Assembly (NCBI GenBank): GCA_023807065.1
Contig: JAJJLU010004159.1
Location: 1-17,516 of the forward strand
DNA length: 17,516 bases
Reading direction: 5' to 3'
DNA from: Isotricha intestinalis
Lineage: Eukaryota > Ciliophora > Litostomatea > Vestibuliferida > Isotrichidae
Positions 1 through 7,548 of this stretch are shown piece by piece; within the stretch, counting starts at the first letter, position 1; the number at the start of each line of letters is the position of its first letter. A program made the position numbers and the translations under genes. The notes beneath the pieces were generated by a model. The model did not search any database. It was not told the origin of the DNA and saw only the letters and a list, made by a program, of their open reading frames with translations.

Positions 1-2502
1 ACTTGAAAGTGCATTAATTGCTTTTGACATAAGAAAACCTGAAGTTGGATTAAGTGCTCCTCCTAAGAAAGCACCAAAAGCTCCTAAGAAACATTCACAT
101 TTATTATCTTTCAATAAAGAAAATAAACGTCCTCTTTCTACATTCACTTCTTTTGCTTCTTCTAATTTTTTCAATTGAATTTCTGCATCAATATTTGATT
201 GGTATTTACTTATTTTACGTGACATTTTCTTAATTGTCATTTTTCTCTCTACTGTCATTTTAGACATTTTTCTTTGCATTGGAGTAATATTTTGTTCTTT
301 ATTTTCTAATTCATCTTGTGCTAATTGAGATTTTACTAATCCTGCATAATAACCATTTTTAGCAAGTAATTCTTCATGAGTTCCTTTTTCAAGAACTTTC
401 CCTTTTTTTAAAGCATAAATAACATCAGCATTTTTAATTGTACTTAATCTATGAGCAATTATCACTGTTGTTACTTTTTTTTCAGAAATATGATCAAGTG
501 CTGCTTGAACTTCTTTTTCTGATTTATTATCTAAAGCTGATGTAGCTTCATCTAAAATTAATATTTTAGGTTTACATAATATTGCTCTTGCTATTGCAAG
601 ACGTTGTTTTTGTCCTCCTGATAATTTTCCTCCTTTTATTCCAACTACATAATCATACTTTTCTTTTTTCATTTCTATAAATTCTTTTGCATATGCATCT
701 TCACATGCTTCTTTCATTAATTCTTCAGGATCTCCTAAAGTTTTTACATATTCTTCTCTTCCAAAAAGTAAATTAAATCTAATTGAATTATTAAATAATA
801 CAGGTTCTTGTTGAACATACCCTATTAAATTTCTTAAATATTCTAAATTATAATCTTTAATATCAACTCCATCAATAAGAACTTGTCCTTCATTAGCTTC
901 ATATAATCTTTCAATTAAATTTATAGTTGTACTTTTCCCACAACCTGATTCACCGACTAAAGCAACTTTTTGTCCTGGTTCAATGGTGAGTGATAATCCT
1001 TCTAAAATTTTTCTTTTATGAACATCAGAAGGGTATATAAAAGTAATATCTTTAAATTCAATTTTTCCTTGAACTTCATCTCTAGGAGGTTTATAATCTT
1101 TTCCAATTGGATCAATAACTGGTTCTCTTTCTACTAAAGTGAAATAATCTGATGAAGCAGCACAAGCTTCTTGAATTGTTTTCAAATTAGGAGAAATTGA
1201 ACCTAGACTCATAATAGCAATTAAAGTTGAAAAAATAACAATCATTACATCTCCAGCAGTCATTCCATCACTGTCATTATTTTTTAAACGATCAGCGATT
1301 AATTTCTTCCCATACATTACAGCGACGAAGAATGTGAAATTTAAAAAGAAAATAATAACTGCAATACTCCCACCTAATTTTAATGATCTTTCTCTGTCTA
1401 ATTCATGGCATTTATCAATATAACCACCAAATCTATCATTTTCAAAATCAAAATTACCAAAAGAAGTGACAGTTTTAATATTATAAAGCATTTCTTCAGC
1501 AACACCTCCTGCTTTCTCATAAGTTTTCCTTCCTAGAATAATAGAGCTTTTCAAAGCTGTAACTAAATAACATACAGCACCAATGATGAATGGTCCAACA
1601 CATAACATCACTAAAGTTAATTTCCATGAAGTAACAAAAGCAATTACTAATCCAGTTATTAATTGAGCAATAGCTTGAATAATCATTCCTAATTTTTCTC
1701 CAACTCCCATTTCAACTTGTTCTATTTGAGCTTGAACTTTAGTTGCAAATTCATATGCATTATTTTCATCAAACCATCCTTGTTCCTGTTTCAAAATAGT
1801 AGTGAAGTAATTTTCCTTCAAATGGAAAACCATTCTTAATCCAGCATAAGTCCATCCGAAATTTGCAAGGAAAGTAGCTACAAACATTCCAGCACCGATA
1901 TAAAGGAACTTATAAGCCATTTTATCTATTTGTTTTTGGAATTCATCGAAGAAAGCGTTTAAGTCAATTGCTATATTTGGATCACTAGTATCAATGCCCT
2001 GAGACGTGCTCATATCATCTAAGGTACCACCAAAGAGTTGTGTCATTAAAGGACCTGAGACTCCTGAACCAAGAGAACCTATGATTGCTAGAATGAGAAG
2101 TACTTTCTCACATGTTCTTGCTAAATGACAATATAATTTTGTAACTGAAATATCTTTTTGTTCAAACATTAATGTATTACCTTCTTCTATTTCTTTATCA
2201 TCGAGATCTTCAAATTTTCTAGATTTCTTTTTTTTTCTCATTTTTTGAGGTTCTTCTTCTTTTTTATCTGGAGTTTCTGTTTTTTCTGGTTTTACTTCAT
2301 TTAATGTTAGTTTTTCTTTGCTTCTTTCATCATTCTCTATTAATAAATTTTCCTCTGAAGGTTTATTTTCTTCTTCATTTTTCTTTGGAAGACTACTTTC
2401 ACTGTCACTGTCAGAATAGTCTTCTTTTGGAATTTCTTGAGATAATTCATGAATTGTATAATAATTTTTTATTCCTTCTAAGTTTCCATTAGGATAAGAC
2501 AT
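1..2502 (-). CDS. P-glycoprotein-like ABC exporter (ABCB type), N-terminal 834 residues; 3' end beyond window
   Basis: The frame is open from an ATG at 2500-2502 to the left edge, so the gene is partial at its 3' end. Residues 1-120 are a charged cytoplasmic extension (acidic, then a Lys/Arg cluster near 88-96). Residues about 130-440 form the first transmembrane domain. The first nucleotide-binding domain is complete: Walker A GESGCGKST (517-525), Q-loop Gln565, signature LSGGQ (627-631), Walker B ending in Asp651-Glu652, D-loop SALD, and H-loop His684. A basic linker (about 727-790) follows, and the second transmembrane domain begins near 795. Full transporters of this family have about 1,200-1,400 residues, so roughly a third is missing here. 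Members pump lipids, peptides or hydrophobic drugs across the plasma or vacuolar membrane using ATP; the substrate cannot be told. GC is higher than in the genes to the right. Confidence 0.95.
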   Translation of the reverse strand, partial: MSYPNGNLEGIKNYYTIHELSQEIPKEDYSDSDSESSLPKKNEEENKPSEENLLIENDERSKEKLTLNEVKPEKTETPDKKEEEPQKMRKKKKSRKFEDLDDKEIEEGNTLMFEQKDISVTKLYCHLARTCEKVLLILAIIGSLGSGVSGPLMTQLFGGTLDDMSTSQGIDTSDPNIAIDLNAFFDEFQKQIDKMAYKFLYIGAGMFVATFLANFGWTYAGLRMVFHLKENYFTTILKQEQGWFDENNAYEFATKVQAQIEQVEMGVGEKLGMIIQAIAQLITGLVIAFVTSWKLTLVMLCVGPFIIGAVCYLVTALKSSIILGRKTYEKAGGVAEEMLYNIKTVTSFGNFDFENDRFGGYIDKCHELDRERSLKLGGSIAVIIFFLNFTFFVAVMYGKKLIADRLKNNDSDGMTAGDVMIVIFSTLIAIMSLGSISPNLKTIQEACAASSDYFTLVEREPVIDPIGKDYKPPRDEVQGKIEFKDITFIYPSDVHKRKILEGLSLTIEPGQKVALVGESGCGKSTTINLIERLYEANEGQVLIDGVDIKDYNLEYLRNLIGYVQQEPVLFNNSIRFNLLFGREEYVKTLGDPEELMKEACEDAYAKEFIEMKKEKYDYVVGIKGGKLSGGQKQRLAIARAILCKPKILILDEATSALDNKSEKEVQAALDHISEKKVTTVIIAHRLSTIKNADVIYALKKGKVLEKGTHEELLAKNGYYAGLVKSQLAQDELENKEQNITPMQRKMSKMTVERKMTIKKMSRKISKYQSNIDAEIQLKKLEEAKEVNVERGRLFSLLKDNKCECFLGAFGAFLGGALNPTSGFLMSKAINALSS

Positions 2503-3069
2503 TTAAAATATTTCTTTTATATTTTTGCATTTCCTGTATAATATATAAGAGAATAACATTTAATTATTTTGACGTCATAATAATTAACAGTTTTTTTTTT
2601 TTGAGAGAAGAATTGAATTATTGATTTGAATTTAATTGTTGATAAAGGTATTTTTGGGTTTTAATTCCAATTCCAATTTCTTTTTGAATGAAATTTTCAA
2701 TTCTTTCCATCTTCCTCCAAAAAAAGAAAAAATTTTTTTATGGATTAATTTTTTTTTGAATTCAACTTGATGAATGAATAAAAGAATTATATTTTTTACA
2801 TATAATATGAAAACTGATTGATTAGTTTATGTTTATAATAGATTCATTATCTGAAATTGGTGATTCAAAAGTTTTTTCAATAAATAAGTGAAATATTAGA
2901 AGAAACATTAATTTGATTTTTTAATTATATTTTGAAAATCTTAATAGAGAGTAATGAATATTTATAAAAAATAAATTAATAATTAATTTCCAAAAAAAAT
3001 AGAAAAAAAAATTAAAAAAAAAATAAATGAAATTATAATAAAAAATTAGAATAAAAAATAAAAAAACAG
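2503..3069. other. Intergenic region: amylase 3' flank and ABC exporter 5' flank
   Basis: This 567-bp AT-rich spacer separates two co-oriented minus-strand genes. The part next to the amylase stop (about 2990-3069) is A-rich on the plus strand, so the amylase mRNA would have a U-rich 3' end. The part next to the exporter start holds a TATA-like stretch (about 2537-2549), the CRE-like octamer listed separately, and a run of 12 T at 2591-2602. I see no tRNA, other RNA gene or further coding frame. Confidence 0.6.
2570..2577. promoter_or_regulatory. CRE/ATF-like palindrome TGACGTCA upstream of the ABC exporter
   Basis: This perfect 8-bp palindrome with two CpG-flanking GC pairs lies 67 bp before the exporter ATG, in DNA that is otherwise nearly all A/T. 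It is the classical binding octamer of CREB/ATF-type bZIP factors in other eukaryotes. That it works here is inferred only from sequence and position. I saw no second copy in the window. Confidence 0.4.
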
Positions 3070-5028
3070 TTAAGAGACAATTTCAAAAAATTTATGTTTC
3101 TTACTTTTCATCATTTCAGCTTTTTTCATTTCATCTCCATACAATTCATTTTCATTCAAAGAATTCAATCCCATCCACTTTCTCATAGCATTAACGATTT
3201 GAATATCTCTATGAACTCTTGTATAACTACCTTCTTTCCAATTTCCTCCGCTTCCAGTATCATATCCTTTTGAACTAGGGTCATATGCTTTTTGATAAGG
3301 AACGCTCTTTGAGCAGTAGTTCTTACATTGTACACCAGTACATCTAGAGCAATCGCTTTTGCCATCAGGGAATCCTGCTGCCCCATTATTCATGAAAGAA
3401 TAGGATGTCATGAGAAGTTTTATTTTCCAATCTGCATCTCCACGGGTAAACATCTCTATATTGAAGTTACGATGACGATCAGCATTCTTCTCTTTTATAT
3501 ATACTGATCCCTTATCTCCCATGTCACGAGACGAGGATCCAGGGTTTTGATCATCATGGCAATCGAGACCTATGGCATGACGTTGGGGAGAAACTTGATC
3601 CCAATTACCACAAATTGGGAATTCTTTAGGATAGTCACTTCCCCATATTTTTATCTTATATATATCACTATCAGAAAGACCAGCATTTTTCATTTTTTCA
3701 CTAAAGGGTTTACCATATGAATAGAAACCTCCTCCGCATAAAAGAAGATCTTTTTCACCTCCGAATAATACCTCCAAATAAGTAGTGAAGTCACTTGGTA
3801 AGTCACCTCCTCCTAAATTATCTTTAAACCTCTTAAAAATTTGAGCTAAATTCTCAGGTGAAATATGTTTAGCAGCATCAATTCTAATACCTGAAATTCC
3901 CATAGATAAAAGAGATGTTAAATAATCAGCGATTCTTTGTCTAACATATTCTTTCTCACTATTCAAATCAGTTAATCCTGTTAACCAACCATAATTAAGT
4001 AAATTCCCATCACTCCAAGAATTAAGAGCTCTTTCACAATGGAAGTCACTAGCAGTATAAGGAACAGCAGGAAATTCTAATCCAGGATGGAGTCCAGTAA
4101 ATGGATTAGATTCATATTGCCATCCAGTAGTCCACCATGGAGATCCATCACTTCCGTTCTTTGGTCCCCAATGAACACAGGATCCTCCAGCAGGATTCCT
4201 ATGATCCCAATACATATCATTTCCATTCCCAGCCATATGATTAATAACAGCATCTGTATAGACTCTAACTCCATGAGCACGACAAGTATCTATCATTTTC
4301 TTAAATTGTTTCTTTGTCCCCATTCTCGAAGTTTGTCTATATGAAACAGGTTGATAAAGGAACCACCAAGGATTCAATTCTCCATTTTCAACAGTATCAA
4401 AAGTCAATATCGATTCTTGTGATGGAAACACTTTAGCTGCCATATAACCAGCTTTCCCTAAAAACTCACATTCTTCTGCGATATCTTCATAAGGCCATCC
4501 AAAGAATTCTACAATTGCACCTTTCTGACCTCCTTCGTACTGAGCACCTTGATTAACAGCTGGAGCATCCCACATGAAGTACTCCTCTTCTAAATCCAGT
4601 TTAGCAATTACTTCTCCATTAACATAAACTTTAGCAGCCATATTTAAACCTTCTTTATATTTCCCAGCATCAGCACTAGTCACTTTAAACACTTCTGAAT
4701 CTTGTTCAATATTTCCAAAAGTATATTTGACTTTATAATCACTAGGGAGTTTCTTTGTATTTAATCTAGTTATGAAGGTTATGGTACATTCAGTTTTTGC
4801 TTGGTTATATTTTAGTGCTGCATATCCCACAATCAAATTCATGTCCTGATAGGAAGCACGATAGTTTGGTGTTCCACGAGGAGGAGTTTGGAATGAACGC
4901 TCATCCCATTCTGATGGATATTCTCGCTGTTCACCTTGACATGGGTATTCACCGTTGAAGTTTGAACAATCCTCTGATAAGAAAAGAGGGAAGAGAGATA
5001 ATAAGAAGAATATTGATTTTTTAAACAT
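3070..5028 (-). CDS. Secreted GH13 alpha-amylase
   Basis: Hydrolyses internal alpha-1,4 bonds of starch and glycogen. Residues 1-18 are a signal peptide (two Lys, then a hydrophobic core, probable cut after FLS), so it acts outside the cell or in a digestive vacuole. Residues about 20-160 are an N-terminal extension that I cannot assign. The GH13 barrel follows with all conserved regions: I, DAVINH (259-264); II, GIRIDAAKH (380-388) with nucleophile Asp384; III, the acid/base Glu419 in TYLEV; IV, DCHDD (489-493) with Asp492. In region IV the usual Asn before His-Asp is Cys490. A Cys-rich loop lies at 560-572, and a Lys-rich tail ends the protein. GC is about 37% in a sampled line, well above the DmX-like gene. 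The ATG at 5026-5028 begins the signal peptide and follows an A-rich leader. It is transcribed divergently from the B-box gene. Confidence 0.95.
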   Translation of the reverse strand: MFKKSIFFLLSLFPLFLSEDCSNFNGEYPCQGEQREYPSEWDERSFQTPPRGTPNYRASYQDMNLIVGYAALKYNQAKTECTITFITRLNTKKLPSDYKVKYTFGNIEQDSEVFKVTSADAGKYKEGLNMAAKVYVNGEVIAKLDLEEEYFMWDAPAVNQGAQYEGGQKGAIVEFFGWPYEDIAEECEFLGKAGYMAAKVFPSQESILTFDTVENGELNPWWFLYQPVSYRQTSRMGTKKQFKKMIDTCRAHGVRVYTDAVINHMAGNGNDMYWDHRNPAGGSCVHWGPKNGSDGSPWWTTGWQYESNPFTGLHPGLEFPAVPYTASDFHCERALNSWSDGNLLNYGWLTGLTDLNSEKEYVRQRIADYLTSLLSMGISGIRIDAAKHISPENLAQIFKRFKDNLGGGDLPSDFTTYLEVLFGGEKDLLLCGGGFYSYGKPFSEKMKNAGLSDSDIYKIKIWGSDYPKEFPICGNWDQVSPQRHAIGLDCHDDQNPGSSSRDMGDKGSVYIKEKNADRHRNFNIEMFTRGDADWKIKLLMTSYSFMNNGAAGFPDGKSDCSRCTGVQCKNYCSKSVPYQKAYDPSSKGYDTGSGGNWKEGSYTRVHRDIQIVNAMRKWMGLNSLNENELYGDEMKKAEMMKSKKHKFFEIVS

Positions 5029-5590
5029 TTTTATTTTTTTTTATTTTTTTTATTTTTTATATTATTTAATTCTTTACATCTTTATTTAATTTGATTATTT
5101 CTGATATTAATCCATAACAAAGGAGGAGATTGTAAATTATGGGATTAAGGGTTTTTTAATTTATATAATTTTTTTTTCATTTAATTTTTTATATTTTTGT
5201 GGTTTTTATAATTTTAATTTATATGATTTTGAGATTTAAGCTATATTGTGGTGTTTTAATATGATTTTTTTTATAAAATATATATAATTTTTTTTATTGT
5301 TTTATTGCTTTTAATTAAAATAAAATTATTGAATTTTTTTTCTTTTTTATATAAAAATATTTTCAAAAAATAATAATTCATTTATTATAGTGAAAGAATT
5401 ACATGTAAAAAAATTTCGTTTTTCCATTAAAAAACATTTTTAATAAAATTATTAAAATAAAATAATTAAAATTCTTCTAAAAATAATATTCAATCCAAAA
5501 AAAAGAAAAAATTTCAAAAAATTTATTTAACCAAATTAATTACATAATAAATACATTAAAAAAAATTTTAAAAAAAAAACTAAAAAAATA
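5029..5590. promoter_or_regulatory. Divergent promoter region between amylase and B-box gene
   Basis: This 562-bp region is almost all A/T. Its left part (about 5029-5060) is T-rich and its right part (about 5460-5590) A-rich on the plus strand, so each gene has an A-rich leader on its own coding strand. A small GC-richer patch with an imperfect inverted repeat lies at 5108-5147, about 80-120 bp before the amylase ATG. TATA-like strings are too common here to single one out. No coding frame or RNA gene is seen. Confidence 0.55.
5108..5147. promoter_or_regulatory. Imperfect inverted repeat around a GC-richer patch, amylase upstream region
   Basis: The arms TAATCCATAA (5108-5117) and TTATGGGATTA (5137-5147) are complementary except for one extra base. 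They enclose 19 bp containing AAAGGAGGAGA. This is the least A/T-rich patch of the divergent promoter, so it may be a regulator site for the amylase. This is inference from composition and symmetry. Confidence 0.25.
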
Positions 5591-7306
5591 ATGAATGTCA
5601 CTCTAATTTATAAAAACTCTGAATACAATTTAGAACTAGTAAAAACAACACCATTATCTTTTTTATATAAAAAAGCAGAAGAAAAATTTAAGCTTGAAAA
5701 AAATAATATAGAATTATATTTTGATGAAACTTTAATTCCAAATTCAAATAAATCATCTTTAGATTTTTTTCAATCGACAAAAAAATGTATAATAAAAATA
5801 ATAGAAAAAAACTCAAAAAATGAAAAAAACGAAAAGGAAAAAAATTTATTAAAATCAAGATTAAGTGTTTCTCTCCCAAAAATTCCTAAAAAAAAAACTT
5901 CAAAAAAACATTATATAACATGTCAACTTTGTAAAAAAAAAGATTCAATGTTTTATTGTAGAAATTGTAATGAATTTATTTGTTTAGAATGTAATATAAA
6001 ATATCCAATTCATAATGAGCATAAAACAATAAATTTAGAAAATGGAAATTTAAAAGGAAATATTGATATTTATAAAAAAATATTATTAGAAGAATTAAAT
6101 ATAATTAAAATTGCTTTTAATACTTCAAGTGAATGGATAATTGATGAACAAATTAGATTTGAATATTTACAAAATTTGATTGATTTTATTAAAGAAATTG
6201 ATGTAAAAACTTTTGAGTTTTCTGCTTCTAAAACTTCATATAATGTTCAATTGGAATTTTTAAATGAGATTAAAGTTGAATTATTTAATATTGAAACTCC
6301 TAATTTTAAAGATGAAATTATTGATGTTTTCACCCAAATGAGTGAAAAAGAAAAAATGTTAAATAATTTTGCTATTTTTGTCAATTTACAAGTTCTTAAA
6401 AGCCAGTTTAATAAAAAAATGATTGATATTTTTGAAAAAATTCAAATTAATTTAAATGATATTTTAAGTGATGTAAATAATAAATTAAATGAAGTTAAAC
6501 AAATCAATGATTATGGTTTAAAAGAATTAATGGAATATAATGATTCAAACAGTGAAGCTTCTACAAAAGCAGAAGAAAATACTAACAACACTAATACTAA
6601 TAATAATATTAATAATAATATTAATAATAATTCTAATAATAATACTAATAATAATACTTATAATAATACTAACAATAATACTAATAACAATTTTAATTTT
6701 TATTCAAATAATAATAATTATATTTATAATAATTATTTGAAATCTTTTCCTACTATTAATAAAAATATAAATTTAAATAATAATACTGATGCTAATATTT
6801 CTGCTTTTGCAGAAAGAATGGCTCCAATATGTTCTTGGAGGAGAAATAAAAAAATATATAATGATGGAGAAAGTTTTAGATTAAATAAATCTATTGTTAA
6901 TTTTAGTGAATATAATAAAAATGTTAATAATAATAGTTTGAATAATAATAATCAAAGTTTTTTTAATACTTTCATTCAAAAAAAAAATTCTTTTGAAATT
7001 AACAATAGTCCAGTTACAATAAATCAGTATAATGATAAAAAGATAAATAATAATACAAATACTGATAATGTCACTTTTTATTCTTCAAAATACAATAATA
7101 GTATTAATCATAGTATTCATAGAGAAAATAGTAATAATTTAAATGGTCATTATTCTCCAATTAAATTAAAAGATAATAGCAATAAAATAAAATATATTTT
7201 ATCTCAAAGTAAAAGTAAAAAAAACAATAAAAATGATGTGATTGATACTGGTTCTATAATAAATGTTTTAAATTCTCCTGTAAAAAAGAAGAAAAAATAT
7301 AAATAA
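5591..7306 (+). CDS. Ubiquitin-like fold plus B-box zinc-finger protein with poly-Asn tract
   Basis: This 571-residue protein was not recognised as a named orthologue. Residues about 1-73 look like a ubiquitin-like beta-grasp domain (alternating strands, one helix, a strand ending in IIKIIEK). A Lys/Glu-rich linker leads to a B-box zinc finger with spacing C-x2-C-x8-C-x2-C-x4-C-x2-C-x6-H-x2-H (Cys111 to His144), so all eight zinc ligands are present. Residues about 155-325 are probably helical, like the coiled coil after B-boxes in TRIM proteins. There is no RING before the B-box, so ubiquitin-ligase activity is not indicated; a scaffold or adaptor role is a guess. Residues 331-382 are mostly Asn with Thr and Tyr. 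The C-terminal third is disordered, Asn/Ser-rich, and ends in a Lys cluster that could be a nuclear signal. The gene converges on the Asn-rich gene to its right. Confidence 0.85.
   Translation: MNVTLIYKNSEYNLELVKTTPLSFLYKKAEEKFKLEKNNIELYFDETLIPNSNKSSLDFFQSTKKCIIKIIEKNSKNEKNEKEKNLLKSRLSVSLPKIPKKKTSKKHYITCQLCKKKDSMFYCRNCNEFICLECNIKYPIHNEHKTINLENGNLKGNIDIYKKILLEELNIIKIAFNTSSEWIIDEQIRFEYLQNLIDFIKEIDVKTFEFSASKTSYNVQLEFLNEIKVELFNIETPNFKDEIIDVFTQMSEKEKMLNNFAIFVNLQVLKSQFNKKMIDIFEKIQINLNDILSDVNNKLNEVKQINDYGLKELMEYNDSNSEASTKAEENTNNTNTNNNINNNINNNSNNNTNNNTYNNTNNNTNNNFNFYSNNNNYIYNNYLKSFPTINKNINLNNNTDANISAFAERMAPICSWRRNKKIYNDGESFRLNKSIVNFSEYNKNVNNNSLNNNNQSFFNTFIQKKNSFEINNSPVTINQYNDKKINNNTNTDNVTFYSSKYNNSINHSIHRENSNNLNGHYSPIKLKDNSNKIKYILSQSKSKKNNKNDVIDTGSIINVLNSPVKKKKKYK
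6581..6736 (+). repeat. AAT/AAC trinucleotide tract coding poly-Asn
   Basis: Nearly pure AAT/AAC codons, with scattered ATT, ACT and TAT, encode residues 331-382 of the B-box protein. Such tracts are prone to slippage and differ in length between alleles. The reading frame stays open, so it belongs to the gene. Confidence 0.85.
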
Positions 7307-7548
7307 GTTATTTTAATATTTTGTACAATTTTGTTAATAATTAAAAAAAATAATTAAATTTCAGAATGGTTTAATTTTTTTTAAAATTAATTTTTTTAAA
7401 GAATGTTTTTAAATTCTTTAAATTAAAAAGAATTTTGAAATTTTTGAATGATTAAAAATAAATATAATTATACATTCAATAAATATATTAATAGTGAGTA
7501 AATGAATAATTAAAGTTTTTAAAATTTTGAAAATTTATTTTAAACTAT
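7307..7548. other. Convergent intergenic spacer
   Basis: This 242-bp spacer lies between the 3' ends of two convergent genes and is nearly all A/T. It contains inverted repeats, the clearest being the 10-bp stem listed separately. The 3' ends of both transcripts must lie in or near this stretch. No other feature is seen. Confidence 0.6.
7395..7422. terminator. Perfect 10-bp inverted repeat between convergent genes
   Basis: The arms TTTAAAGAAT (7395-7404) and ATTCTTTAAA (7413-7422) are perfectly complementary with an 8-nt loop. It could form a hairpin in the transcripts of both convergent genes and act in 3'-end formation. In DNA this rich in A/T such repeats also arise by chance, so the call is weak. 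Confidence 0.2.

Noticed and set aside
2304..2492. Plus-strand frame opposite the N-terminal part of the ABC exporter
   Set aside because: It lies antisense within a well-supported coding region, and its Phe/Leu-rich product is the complement of Lys/Glu codons.
2503..3069. Possible tRNA or other small RNA gene in the long spacers
   Set aside because: No GC-richer block, cloverleaf-like pairing or box A/B-like sequence was found in this or the other intergenic regions.
4087..4344. 85-codon plus-strand frame opposite the amylase
   Set aside because: It is an antisense shadow over the catalytic barrel, with no recognisable domain.
6540..6740. Ile-rich frame inside the B-box gene
   Set aside because: It is a shifted reading of the AAT tract within a longer supported frame.
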